Source: JAEUSF01 sp964484145 (GTDB lineage Bacteria; Patescibacteriota; Doudnabacteria; UBA920). From it: a stretch of DNA of 29,468 bases. The DNA lies in assembly GCA_964484145.1 (NCBI GenBank), contig CAZAED010000016.1, forward strand, positions 1 through 29,468. The letters run 5' to 3'. Position numbers and translations under genes: made by a program. The notes beneath the pieces were generated by a model that worked only from the letters and a program-made list of their open reading frames with translations, did no database searches and was not told the origin of the DNA. Below are positions 20,260 to 27,007 of this stretch, one piece after another (position 1 is the stretch's first letter; the number at the start of each line of letters is the position of its first letter).

Positions 20260-20661
20260 CTATTCTTCTTCAATTTGCACAACCGGTGACTTTTTTCCGT
20301 TACCATTACTAGCGCCATTACCCATAACACATTTACCGGTAAATTGGGCGCCGTCTTCAACTCTTAGAATTTGGCAGTTTATGTCGCCTATTATTTTAGC
20401 GGTACTTTGTAAAATTAAATGACCGGAGATTTTTAAATTGCCTAAAACCTCACCGCCAATAACAGCATTCCCAGCAATAACGTCCGCCGTAATCTTAGCT
20501 CCTTCATTAACATAAACACCTTGCGTCGTTTTAACTTTACCGGTTACCTGACCTTCAATTTTTATATTGCCCTCGCTATTTAGGTCCCCTTGGATTTTTA
20601 CGCTTGGGCCAACTACTGTTTCAGCGGCCGCATTTAAGCTGTCGTCTAGGCTAGAATTCAT
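20260..20661 (-). CDS. bactofilin
   Basis: A 133-residue polymer-forming cytoskeletal protein. A short unstructured N-terminus leads to the beta-helix domain with its repeated pattern: TVVGPSVKIQGDLNSEGNI, KIEGQVTGKVKTTQGVYV, AKITADVIAGNAVIGGEVLG, NLKISGHLILQSTAKIIGDI. An acidic, glycine-rich tail follows (GNGASNGNGKKSPVVQIEEE). Bactofilins assemble without nucleotides, often under the membrane, in cell-shape or wall-related roles. Downstream of the DUF4446 gene, 35 bases from its stop. Confidence 0.93.
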   Translation of the reverse strand: MNSSLDDSLNAAAETVVGPSVKIQGDLNSEGNIKIEGQVTGKVKTTQGVYVNEGAKITADVIAGNAVIGGEVLGNLKISGHLILQSTAKIIGDINCQILRVEDGAQFTGKCVMGNGASNGNGKKSPVVQIEEE

Positions 20662-20696
20662 ATAATTCCTTTCACTTACTTATTTAAAAATAAATA

Positions 20697-21188
20697 CTAT
20701 TTACTAATATGCTTATAATATTCGTTATTTGCCTGTTCTATGGCCAAAAGTTCTTCTTCTGTAAGCTGAATGTCGCACTTGCCCAGAAAAATCTGTTTAG
20801 AGTATACGCGGTTTTGTTCGCGCCCGTGCATTGAAGTAATAACCATTCCGCTGTTGTGCCCGTCTAAAAAAGCAATGCAAAAACTTAAATTTCCTCCGCC
20901 GTCTGAAAATGGATTAAAGCGAACTAATCCTACTTTTTGTACAGCCAGGCCAAAGTCTGAACGTAAATTTTTTATTCTGTTTTCTAAAATAACCTGATTT
21001 TCCTGAAGTGTGTGAAGTCCTTCTGAAAGTTGATTAATTACTTCCTCTAGGTCCTTCCCTTTTGCGCCGGAAAAAAAATTGTGTCTTAAAGTATTAAGTT
21101 CTCTAAGCTGCCATAGGGCAAAACCTGAGGCAAAAAGGCCTAAAATTGATGCGGTTAAAGCTAAAATTGTAAGTAAAGTACTGTTCAT
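20697..21188 (-). CDS. DUF4446 family protein
   Basis: A 163-residue protein with one N-terminal membrane helix (about residues 4-25, LLTILALTASILGLFASGFALW). A coiled-coil-like stretch (about 48-72) follows, then a soluble domain with VQKVGLVRFNPFSDGGGNLSF, CIAFLDGHNSGMVITSMHGREQNRVY and SKQIFLG. Those three blocks are the DUF4446 signature. Function unknown; it often lies near cell-envelope genes, here beside bactofilin. I chose the ATG at 21188 because translation from 21257 adds 23 residues in front of the membrane helix with no family resemblance. Confidence 0.88.
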   Translation of the reverse strand: MNSTLLTILALTASILGLFASGFALWQLRELNTLRHNFFSGAKGKDLEEVINQLSEGLHTLQENQVILENRIKNLRSDFGLAVQKVGLVRFNPFSDGGGNLSFCIAFLDGHNSGMVITSMHGREQNRVYSKQIFLGKCDIQLTEEELLAIEQANNEYYKHISK

Positions 21189-21353
21189 AGCTTCGGTATT
21201 GTAGCACTGCTTTGGGTTGCTTTCAAATCTAAAAACAGCTATGATGCCAATATTCAAATGTTATGCAAATCTCCAAATTGCGAATTGGTAATGTAATTTT
21301 CGCGATTCATAAATTAGCATTAAATTTATTGATTCTAATTATAAACTATTCTT

Positions 21354-21551
21354 ATGTCAAAAAAACATCATAATCAGGGTAATTACTCGGTAAGTAAAGA
21401 TCATGCCATAGAATATAGTATTATTAAGCATGACTTGCTTAAAGTTATAATCTTAAACGCAGTATATTTAGCCGCAGTTTTGGCTTTATATTTCAGCAAT
21501 AAGCAATCTGGTTTTTTAGAAGCCTGGTTCTCCAAAATTTTTCAGTTTTGA
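21354..21551 (+). CDS. small single-helix membrane protein
   Basis: A 65-residue protein not assigned to a family. It has a polar, histidine- and serine-rich N-terminus (MSKKHHNQGNYSVSKDHAIE), a membrane helix about residues 28-47 (LLKVIILNAVYLAAVLALYF) and a short C-terminal tail. Such short membrane proteins are common in Patescibacteria next to housekeeping genes. The ATG follows an AT-rich, TATTCT-like stretch. It ends just before a palindrome and a terminator. Confidence 0.6.
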   Translation: MSKKHHNQGNYSVSKDHAIEYSIIKHDLLKVIILNAVYLAAVLALYFSNKQSGFLEAWFSKIFQF

Positions 21552-21580
21552 CCTACCTGAATGAAAAGTATTTATAGCGG

Positions 21581-21614
21581 GTTATCCGCCATAGCTTAAG
21601 CGAAGGCGGATAAC
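21581..21614. repeat. palindrome with conserved loop (copy 2)
   Basis: GTTATCCGCC (21581-21590) and GGCGGATAAC (21605-21614), perfect 10-bp arms around a 14-base loop ATAGCTTAAGCGAA. It belongs to the same family as copies at 8284, 24071 and 27196. Confidence 0.75.
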
Positions 21615-21630
21615 TAATTAAATTTTTGAG

Positions 21631-21655
21631 CCGCCTAAAAAGGGGGCTTTTTTGA
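21631..21655 (+). terminator. terminator between the small membrane protein and murA
   Basis: AGCCGCC and GGGGGCT pair with one mismatch around TAAAAA and are followed by TTTTTT on the plus strand. Confidence 0.7.
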
Positions 21656-21678
21656 TTGTTTTATAATTTTATGTTAAT

Positions 21679-21698
21679 ATATAGCATATACGCTATAT
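21679..21698. promoter_or_regulatory. candidate operator upstream of the HTH-MurA gene
   Basis: ATATAGC (21679-21685) and GCTATAT (21692-21698), perfect 7-bp arms with a six-base spacer, 21 bases before the ATG and inside the TATA-like promoter region. The gene downstream starts with a Cro/CI-type helix-turn-helix domain, whose natural target is a short palindrome. Autoregulation is an inference. Confidence 0.5.
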
Positions 21699-21719
21699 TA
21701 GATTTAATTTAATAAATTT

Positions 21720-23251
21720 ATGCCAAATGTTGAAAGCTTAAAAATCGGGCAGTTTATTAGCGAACTTAGAAAACAAAAAGGCTTAACCCAGAATAGTTTG
21801 GCTAAGCAGCTTGGCACCACCCAGTCGGTAGTAGCGAGAATGGAAAAAGGCCAGCAGAATTTTTCTACCCAAACTTTGGCTAAAATAAGCCGAATTTTAA
21901 ACCGAGAAATAGTTACTCTAGGTGACGAAACTATAAACTTAAAAATACAAGGTGGTCAAAAGTTGTCAGGCAAAATCACCACCAACACCTCAAAAAACGC
22001 TGCATTGGGTCTTATGTGCGCTTCTTTGCTAAACAAAGGACAGACAAGACTTAAAAATGTACCTAAAATAGAGGAAGTTTTTAGAATTAGCGAAGTTTTT
22101 CAAAGTATTGGAGTAAACTTGGTTTGGCAAGGTAATGATTTGGTTATTAAACCCCCAAAAAAGTTTAATTTAAACAGCTTAGATCAGAAAGCGGCCATTA
22201 AAACTCGAAGTGTTGTTATGCTTATGGGGCCCTTGGCGCACTTTGTTTCAAAATTTAGTTTACCCTTTGCCGGTGGTTGTAAGTTAGGTGAAAGAACTGT
22301 GGCTCCGCATTTGTTTGCTTTAGAAAAGTTGGGTATAAAAATAGAAACAGTTCATGACCACTATCAAGTTTCGGGTCAAAAGTTAAAACCTGCCCAAGTT
22401 GTTTTATATGAAATGGGAGATACTGTAACTGAAAATGCCTTAATGGCCGCGGCACTTATACCTGGTAAAACCACAATAAAATTAGCCTCGGCTAATTATA
22501 TGGTGCAAGATGTGTGCCTGTTTTTACAGGGACTTGGTGTTGAAATAGAGGGAATAGGTACATCTACCCTCACAATAAACGGACTGAGCCAGATAAACCA
22601 AGACTATGAATTTTATGTAAGTGAAGACCCGATAGAAAGCATGATGTTTTTGTCTTTAGCGGTTGTGACTAACTCATCTTTTACTATTGAAAGGTGCCCA
22701 ATAGACTTTTTAGAGCTTGAGCTTTTAAAATTAGAAAAAATGGGTTTTAAATATAAAATTTTAAAAACCTATAAAAGTAAAAATGGTTTTACTAATTTGG
22801 CGGACATACAGACATTTAATTCTAATTTAACTGCCTTGGACGAAAAAATTCACCCCCTACCTTCGGGTTTTGGTATAAACATAGACAACTTGCCCTTCTT
22901 TGTACCGGTGGCTGCTNNNNNNNNNNTGCTAAGGCTTTGGGTAAAACTTTAATTCATGACTGGGTTTACGAAAATCGGGCGATTTATTATTTAGAATTAA
23001 ACAAGCTAAGGGCGAATGTTACCTTGCTAGATGCCCACCGCGTAATTATAGAAGGTCCTACGGAGCTAAAGGGCGCGGAAGTTATTTGTCCACCGGCCTT
23101 GCGCCCGGCTGTTATAATACTTATAGCCATGCTTTCAGCTAAAGGAATTTCTGTTTTGCGCAATGTTTATTCTATAGCTCGTGGTTACGAAGATTTGGTT
23201 AGCAGGCTAAGATCCCTTGGGGCGAAAATAGAAATAATGCGGGGATTGTGA
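21720..23251 (+). CDS. murA: helix-turn-helix domain fused to UDP-GlcNAc enolpyruvyl transferase, with assembly gap
   Basis: First committed step of peptidoglycan synthesis: transfer of enolpyruvate to UDP-N-acetylglucosamine. Residues about 8-62 form a Cro/CI-type HTH (GQFISELRKQKGLTQNSLAKQ, SVVARMEKGQQNFS), which ordinary MurA lacks. The MurA part follows with SKNAAL (K92, N93), TRSVVMLMGPLAH (R163), the reactive cysteine loop GGCKLGERTVAPH (C187), NIDNLPFFVP instead of the usual FPTDLQAQ, and after the gap YENRAIYYLELNKLR, ALRPAVIILI and SIARGYEDLVSRLRSLGA. Active-site residues are largely kept. Ten N at 22917-22926 change the frame; family spacing suggests only about 2-5 bases are missing. 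It is cytosolic and probably regulates its own gene. Confidence 0.88.
22917..22926. other. assembly gap of ten N inside murA
   Basis: The open frame before the gap and the frame after it (codons from 22928) require a true length of 2, 5, 8... bases. The distance between the active-site Asp and the ENR motif in MurA favours 2 to 5. Confidence 0.9.
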
Positions 23252-23335
23252 GCTTAACAAATAACAGGTAATTGATAACTGATAACTAAAGCCAGTTACT
23301 TGTTATAAATTTATTGTTATTAGTTACTTAAAGTT

Positions 23336-23917
23336 ATGATAGATTATATAAATTCGTGGCACGAGTGGTTGTATTTGGGCATTATTGTTGCCATGATACT
23401 AGATGGTAATATTACAGTTTTAGTTGTAGGGTTTCTTTCTAGTGGAGGGGCTATTAACCCCGGTTTAGGGCTTTTATTTTGTACTTTAGGTGGTTTTATT
23501 GAACAAGTTATACTATTTTGGGCAGGGTTTAAATTAAAAAATAATAATTCCATTGCCTGGAAATGGCTTACAAAAGCCGGTGGGCACTTTGATAGACACT
23601 TTGCTAAAAGACCCTACACCGCTTTATTTTTAACAAAGTTTATTTATGGAATCCATCGTAATTCCCTTGTTCGGGTCGCTGCCATAGGGACTCCATTTAA
23701 AAAATATTTGGAATATTCTGTACCAGTTTTAATTCCCTGGGTAATTATTCTATTTGCGGTTGGTTATAGTGTTAGTAAGCCAGTATTTTATTTACTTCAA
23801 GACTATTTGCACTATGTTGAGTTTGGACTTTTAGGCCTGTTAATTTTAATAATTTTGTTTGAACACTATGTTATATCTGGCCGGCTGAAAGAATTTTGGA
23901 ATAGTCATAAGGATTAG
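23336..23917 (+). CDS. DedA-family membrane protein
   Basis: A 193-residue integral membrane protein. It has an N-terminal re-entrant-like region (LYLGIIVAMILDGNITVLVVGFLSSGGAINPGLGLLFCTLGGF). The amphipathic block GGHFDRHFAKRPYTALFLTKFIYGIHRNSLVRVAAIGTP follows, where DedA proteins have FxxHGxxxVFxGRFxPxVR. Two or three C-terminal helices close the protein. The family transports or flips lipid carriers such as undecaprenyl phosphate, which fits the neighbouring murA, but substrate cannot be read. The ATG follows a low-complexity repeat of ATAACTGATAACTAA type and has no Shine-Dalgarno site. Confidence 0.8.
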   Translation: MIDYINSWHEWLYLGIIVAMILDGNITVLVVGFLSSGGAINPGLGLLFCTLGGFIEQVILFWAGFKLKNNNSIAWKWLTKAGGHFDRHFAKRPYTALFLTKFIYGIHRNSLVRVAAIGTPFKKYLEYSVPVLIPWVIILFAVGYSVSKPVFYLLQDYLHYVEFGLLGLLILIILFEHYVISGRLKEFWNSHKD

Positions 23918-24004
23918 TTGTTTTACTTTAACAAAGAGGCTGCCCTAGATCTTTAATTATAAAGATATATAAATATTGAAGGCGACCCAGGATTCACTCA
24001 GAAC

Positions 24005-24040
24005 AAAATTAAAACTCGACACAAGTCGAGTTTTAATTTT
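24005..24040. terminator. bidirectional terminator
   Basis: A perfect 16-bp inverted repeat (24005-24020 / 24025-24040) with an ACAA loop and A/T-rich outer ends. It lies directly behind the 3' end of the tRNA-Ser fragment on the minus strand and after the DedA-like gene on the plus strand. Confidence 0.8.
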
Positions 24041-24120
24041 GGTGGAGATACCGGGAATCGAACCCGGGCCTCCGCCGTCGCTAAAGCTATGGCGGACAAG
24101 TCAGCAACTTGCCCCACACC
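24040..24120 (-). pseudogene. 5'-truncated tRNA-Ser (GCT) with enlarged variable arm
   Basis: From the 3' side: encoded CCA, acceptor half TATCTCC, and T arm CCGGGTTCGATTCCCGG. Then comes a variable arm of about 26 bases (TCCGCC/GGCGGA stem), much longer than the usual 11-18. The anticodon stem CAAG/CTTG carries loop TTGCTGA (anticodon GCT) and leads to the D loop GGTGTGGGG. Then the match stops: the required 5' half GGAGATA plus D-stem strand is absent, and the 15 bases before the tRNA-Ala end do not supply it. As it stands no acceptor stem can form. It may be an integration scar (duplicated tRNA 3' part), a decayed gene or a misassembly. Confidence 0.7.
24071..24096. repeat. palindrome with conserved loop (copy 3), forming the tRNA-Ser variable arm
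   Basis: TCCGCC (24071-24076) and GGCGGA (24091-24096) around the 14-base loop GTCGCTAAAGCTAT, the complement of ATAGCTTTAGCGAC. It shares CTTGTCCGCC with the copy at 27196 (minus-strand reading). Confidence 0.7.
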
Positions 24121-24135
24121 GATTTCATGTTTATA

Positions 24136-24209
24136 TGGTGGACCTAGCGAGAATCGAACTCGCGTATTGGCAATGCGAATGCCACGTCTTACCACTGGAC
24201 CATAGGCCC
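24136..24209 (-). tRNA. tRNA-Ala (CGC)
   Basis: Acceptor GGGCCTA pairs with TAGGTCC, including the G3-U70 pair that marks alanine tRNAs. The anticodon stem TGGCA/TGCCA carries loop TTCGCAT (anticodon CGC), the T arm is GCGAGTTCGATTCTCGC, and CCA is encoded. It lies 15 bases before the truncated tRNA-Ser on the same strand. Confidence 0.88.
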
Positions 24210-24374
24210 TATTCAAATTTGGTGTGGGGTGGAAATGCTGCGTAATACCACTTTACTATATCCCCAAAAAAGGTGATGGGCCACACAACTTACGGATCCT
24301 TAAAATAACTGTATTATTTTAATACAAAACTATTGTAATATCAATAAAAAAATTTCCGCTTGGCAGCGGGAATT
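24210..24374. other. spacer between tRNA-Ala and pseudopilin
   Basis: No gene. It contains a copy of the AACTTACGGATCC unit (around 24287-24299) seen in the block near 20213, then AT-rich DNA and the pseudopilin terminator. Confidence 0.5.
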
Positions 24375-24376
24375 TT
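24348..24376 (-). terminator. terminator of the pseudopilin gene
   Basis: AAATTTCCGC and GCGGGAATTT pair with one mismatch around TTGGCA. On the minus strand TTTTTTTATTG follows. The stem overlaps the stop codon. Confidence 0.75.
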
Positions 24377-25070
24377 AGTATTTTACCAAAGGCAATTGCG
24401 ATTCGCCATTTAGACACATATCGGCGTCTAGTCCGTTGGCTAAAAACCATTGCTCAGATTCGACAGGCACAGGACTGCCGTCATTGTAGTCTCGTTGGGT
24501 GCCAATATAAACACCAGGAGGAACTAAGCAGCCATATCGTGTAGTCGCTATATTCCAATTATTGAAATCATATTTTCCGCCCCAAGGTGCAGTGTTTGGC
24601 CAAACCGCGGTGTAAGGTCCACGCCATTTGCTTTGAACCTGTGCAATCCAGTCTGTAGGACAAGTTGTGCAAACCGGGCAGTCGGCGGGGTTAGTGGCGC
24701 AGTTATTTCCTAAGTCTGTATTGTAAGGCAAGGCTTTTGCTATTCCCGGATCCCAGCCTCTATTTACGTCGGGTGGATAAAAACCCATATCGTTATAGTA
24801 AAGCTCCATAGCTTTTTGAAGCTGTCTTTGGTTAGAAACCGCTACGGTTCTTTTGGCTTTTTCTCTAGCCGAGTTAAACGAAACCAACATCAAGCTGGCC
24901 AAAAGTCCCATTATAGAAATAACGACCAAGAGCTCAATAAGAGTAAACCCAGTATCGCTTTCAAATAATATTTTTTTATATCCTGTAGTAGCAGAAATAT
25001 TATTTTGAGAATGAAAAGGTTTTTTTTGAAAAGAGGTGCTAGGCAGGTTTTGTTTTTTTATTTTTTTCAT
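24375..25070 (-). CDS. type IV pilin-like / pseudopilin protein
   Basis: A 231-residue protein with the prepilin cleavage motif TGFTLIELLVVISIMGLLASLMLVSF. Processing is expected between G41 and F42, with Glu at +5 (E46) and a hydrophobic helix after it. A 41-residue leader is long; no internal ATG offers a shorter one. The mature part continues with AREKAKRTVAVSNQRQLQKAMELYYNDMGFYPP, the typical GspG/TadA-like helix, and a cysteine-rich segment (NNCATNPADCPVCTTCPTDW) that could form disulfides. It probably belongs to a type IV pilus or related system used for attachment or DNA uptake. No assembly ATPase or prepilin peptidase is near. Confidence 0.88.
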   Translation of the reverse strand: MKKIKKQNLPSTSFQKKPFHSQNNISATTGYKKILFESDTGFTLIELLVVISIMGLLASLMLVSFNSAREKAKRTVAVSNQRQLQKAMELYYNDMGFYPPDVNRGWDPGIAKALPYNTDLGNNCATNPADCPVCTTCPTDWIAQVQSKWRGPYTAVWPNTAPWGGKYDFNNWNIATTRYGCLVPPGVYIGTQRDYNDGSPVPVESEQWFLANGLDADMCLNGESQLPLVKY

Positions 25071-25075
25071 TTCTG

Positions 25076-25093
25076 TTAGTATACAAGTACTAA
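25076..25093. promoter_or_regulatory. inverted repeat in the divergent pseudopilin/rlmH intergenic region
   Basis: TTAGTA (25076-25081) and TACTAA (25088-25093) lie between the two starts, next to a TATATTATACT stretch on the rlmH side. The 38-base gap must contain both promoters, so this repeat may be a shared operator. Confidence 0.35.
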
Positions 25094-25108
25094 CTATATT
25101 ATACTCCT

Positions 25109-25579
25109 ATGTTTAAAATCACGATAATAGCCTTGGGTAAATTTAAAGAAAAAGCTTATGGGGAGCTTGAAAAAGAGTATTTAAAGCGTCTGGCTGCTTT
25201 TGGTAAAATTAAAGTTGTTGAGTTACCTGAAATTGGTTATGGCAAAAATGAGGATTTAGAAAAAGTTAAAGAACAAGAAGCGGAAAAAATTATTAAAGTG
25301 CTGCCAAAAGATGGCGTAGTAATTTTGCTTGAAGAAAAAGGGAGTTTGCGCGACAGTAAAGACTTTTCTAAATTTTTAGAACGTACGGGTTCTTTAGGCA
25401 AAGAGCTCGTCTTTGTAATTGGGAGCGGCATAGGCCTACATTCTTCGCTTAAAGAGCATTCCAACTATACTATTTCCCTATCCCCGCTTACCTTTCCTCA
25501 CAATATGGCTAGAATAATATTAGAAGAACAAATTTATCGAGCTTGTATGATATTGGCTGGTCGCGAATATCATAAGTGA
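25109..25579 (+). CDS. rlmH: 23S rRNA (pseudouridine-1915-N3)-methyltransferase
   Basis: A SPOUT-fold methyltransferase that modifies helix 69 of 23S rRNA using S-adenosylmethionine. At 156 residues it has normal length. Motifs: KITIIALGKFKEKAYGELEKEYLKRL at the start, ILLEEKGSLRDSKDFSKFL, the knot region VFVIGSGIGLHSSL (usually VIGGAxG), and the near-universal C-terminal SLSPLTFPHNMARIILEEQIYRACMILAGREYHK. Convergent with the TrmB-like gene, whose stop is 2 bases away; no terminator separates the two. Confidence 0.95.
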   Translation: MFKITIIALGKFKEKAYGELEKEYLKRLAAFGKIKVVELPEIGYGKNEDLEKVKEQEAEKIIKVLPKDGVVILLEEKGSLRDSKDFSKFLERTGSLGKELVFVIGSGIGLHSSLKEHSNYTISLSPLTFPHNMARIILEEQIYRACMILAGREYHK

Positions 25580-25581
25580 AT

Positions 25582-26319
25582 TTACAAAAGTTTCCACAAA
25601 GTATCAAAGTTTTGTTTCTCGCTAAGGGCAATATCAGCACTTTCAATAATTACAGTCACTAGCTCCTTCTTTGAACTAAACATTGCCACTTTGTTGCCGT
25701 AAATTAGTTTAGAGGTATTGTAAATGTTCTCTTCCGGCAAATATTTAACTAGCCTTAAAAGTTCTGCGTGGTTAGTATTTAAAAAAGATTTAGGCATTTG
25801 GGATTTAAAGTACAAAGCTTGAAAGTTAATGTGTCTTTTTAACCGGGTCGGGATGTAATGGTTTAAATCCCATTCCTCCCCCACTACCTTGTGGGTTTCG
25901 CTAATAGAGCCTATGTGCCTTATTGTTGAGTTTGCAACTTGCAGGGATTCTTCCGAGGCAAGTAAATATCCCTCTTTCCCCTCATAATAAGTAATTTGTG
26001 GTTTTTGGTTTGGCTTTTGAGCCAGGCTTTTTAATTGCGGTAGTAATGTTTTTAAACTTTCTGTTTGCTGCTCACTTTTTTTTAACAAAAAGTCAGGCGA
26101 AGTGGCCACAAACCTTTGCCCACTTCGCATTTTAAAACTGCCCATTAAACCTTTCTTTTCTAAAGCCTTAAAAATTACATAGGCAGAGGTACGTTTTAAC
26201 CCGGCTTCTTTTGAAAGTTCCGACATGCCTGCCTCGCCCAGTTTAAGCGACGCCAAATACAAAGCGCTTTCGCCTGCGTCTAAACCATATTCAATTAAAG
26301 CTAGCTTAATACTTTCCAT
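25582..26319 (-). CDS. TrmB-like transcriptional regulator
   Basis: A 245-residue protein. The N-terminal winged helix (about residues 1-75: GLDAGESALYLASLKLGEAGMSELSKEAGLKRTSAYVIFKALEKKGLM) is the TrmB domain. A helical linker follows (KKSEQQTESLKTLLPQLKSLAQ), then a C-terminal ligand- or dimerisation domain of the type common in Patescibacteria, starting PQITYYEGKEGYLLASEE. No sugar-binding motif is recognisable, so the effector is unknown. Its promoter (TTGCTC, 17 bases, TATAAT on the minus strand) is followed by a perfect palindrome covering the start of transcription, suggesting self-repression. Confidence 0.85.
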   Translation of the reverse strand: MESIKLALIEYGLDAGESALYLASLKLGEAGMSELSKEAGLKRTSAYVIFKALEKKGLMGSFKMRSGQRFVATSPDFLLKKSEQQTESLKTLLPQLKSLAQKPNQKPQITYYEGKEGYLLASEESLQVANSTIRHIGSISETHKVVGEEWDLNHYIPTRLKRHINFQALYFKSQMPKSFLNTNHAELLRLVKYLPEENIYNTSKLIYGNKVAMFSSKKELVTVIIESADIALSEKQNFDTLWKLL

Positions 26320-26322
26320 AAA

Positions 26323-26371
26323 TTGACGTTATTTACGTCAACATTATAGCAAATCTTGTAAATATGAGCAA
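26323..26371 (-). promoter_or_regulatory. promoter and operator of the TrmB-like gene
   Basis: Minus strand: TTGCTC (26366-26371), 17 bases, TATAAT (26343-26348). The expected start, near 26336, falls in TTGACGT-TATTT-ACGTCAA (26323-26341), perfect 7-bp arms that end 4 bases before the ATG. The position suits repression by the gene's own product. Confidence 0.7.
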
Positions 26372-26408
26372 ATATTGATATTTTTGTATGTACATTTTGC
26401 CGTATATT

Positions 26409-26490
26409 TTGACGATTTTTTAAAATAAATAAATAATACCACATTAAAACAAAATACCCGGCGGGGCAAGAATACGTAAAAGGTAGGAGG
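26409..26490 (+). promoter_or_regulatory. promoter and ribosome-binding site of the receiver-domain gene
   Basis: TTGACG (26409-26414), 17 bases, AATAAT (26432-26437), both 5-of-6 matches. AGGAGG (26485-26490) stands 4 bases before the ATG at 26495, one of only three strong Shine-Dalgarno sites seen in the window. Confidence 0.7.
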
Positions 26491-26494
26491 TTAT

Positions 26495-26959
26495 ATGAGA
26501 ATCCTGGTAGTGGAAGATGATCCCAAGCACATGACTGATGCAGTGAACTGCCTTCAAGCGGCGGGGCATGAAGTGATCCAGCAAACTAATGCAATTGATG
26601 CAGTTCAGCTCCTTGGTTGCAGCCGAATTGATGGTGTAATCACAGATTTATTTTTGCCTGATGGTGTTTCCGGGTTACCATACCCCGATGAACCGGATCA
26701 GCCGCGCGGTCTGGCAGTTGTTCTTATTGCGAAATATGAGGAAATTCCATGCATCATTTGCACCGCTGGTTATCACCATGAAGTCAAATATAACTGGATA
26801 AATTGGCTGCTTCCCTCTTTGGGTTTATTTCCGATGATTGATTCAGTGCACTTGAAAATCCCAAAAGACCAACAGGGTGAAAGCGCATCAAAGGACTGGA
26901 AACGTGCGCTCGAAAATTTGTTGGCTACAATTGAGGCCAAAAAGAAACCAAAATATTGA
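26495..26959 (+). CDS. stand-alone response-regulator receiver domain protein
   Basis: A 154-residue receiver domain without an output domain. The acidic pocket VVEDDP (E7, D8, D9), phosphoacceptor D51 in GVITDLFLPDG, the switch Thr in IICTAGY (T90) and the conserved Lys in HLKIPKD (K121) are all present. The loop after D51 is longer than usual and contains SGLPYPDEPDQPRG. No histidine kinase is nearby, so the partner is unknown. Base composition is raised (55% GC over 26521-26580, counted by hand), and it has its own promoter, strong Shine-Dalgarno site and strong terminator, like the GC-rich pair at 12539-14933. Confidence 0.88.
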   Translation: MRILVVEDDPKHMTDAVNCLQAAGHEVIQQTNAIDAVQLLGCSRIDGVITDLFLPDGVSGLPYPDEPDQPRGLAVVLIAKYEEIPCIICTAGYHHEVKYNWINWLLPSLGLFPMIDSVHLKIPKDQQGESASKDWKRALENLLATIEAKKKPKY

Positions 26960-26974
26960 GCGCATACTAAATAA

Positions 26975-27007
26975 GCCGCCGAATAGTGATGTTCGGCGGC
27001 CTTTATT
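26975..27007 (+). terminator. terminator of the receiver-domain gene
   Basis: GCCGCCGAA (26975-26983) and TTCGGCGGC (26992-27000) pair perfectly and are followed by CTTTATT. The gene converges with the ligase-like gene, whose stop is a few bases further. Confidence 0.85.

Noticed and set aside
21720..23251. Apparent frameshift and split of murA into two genes
   Set aside because: Again explained by the ten-N gap; both halves join in one family pattern.
23976..24245. Open frames over the tRNA-Ala/tRNA-Ser region
   Set aside because: They translate tRNA sequence; no independent support.
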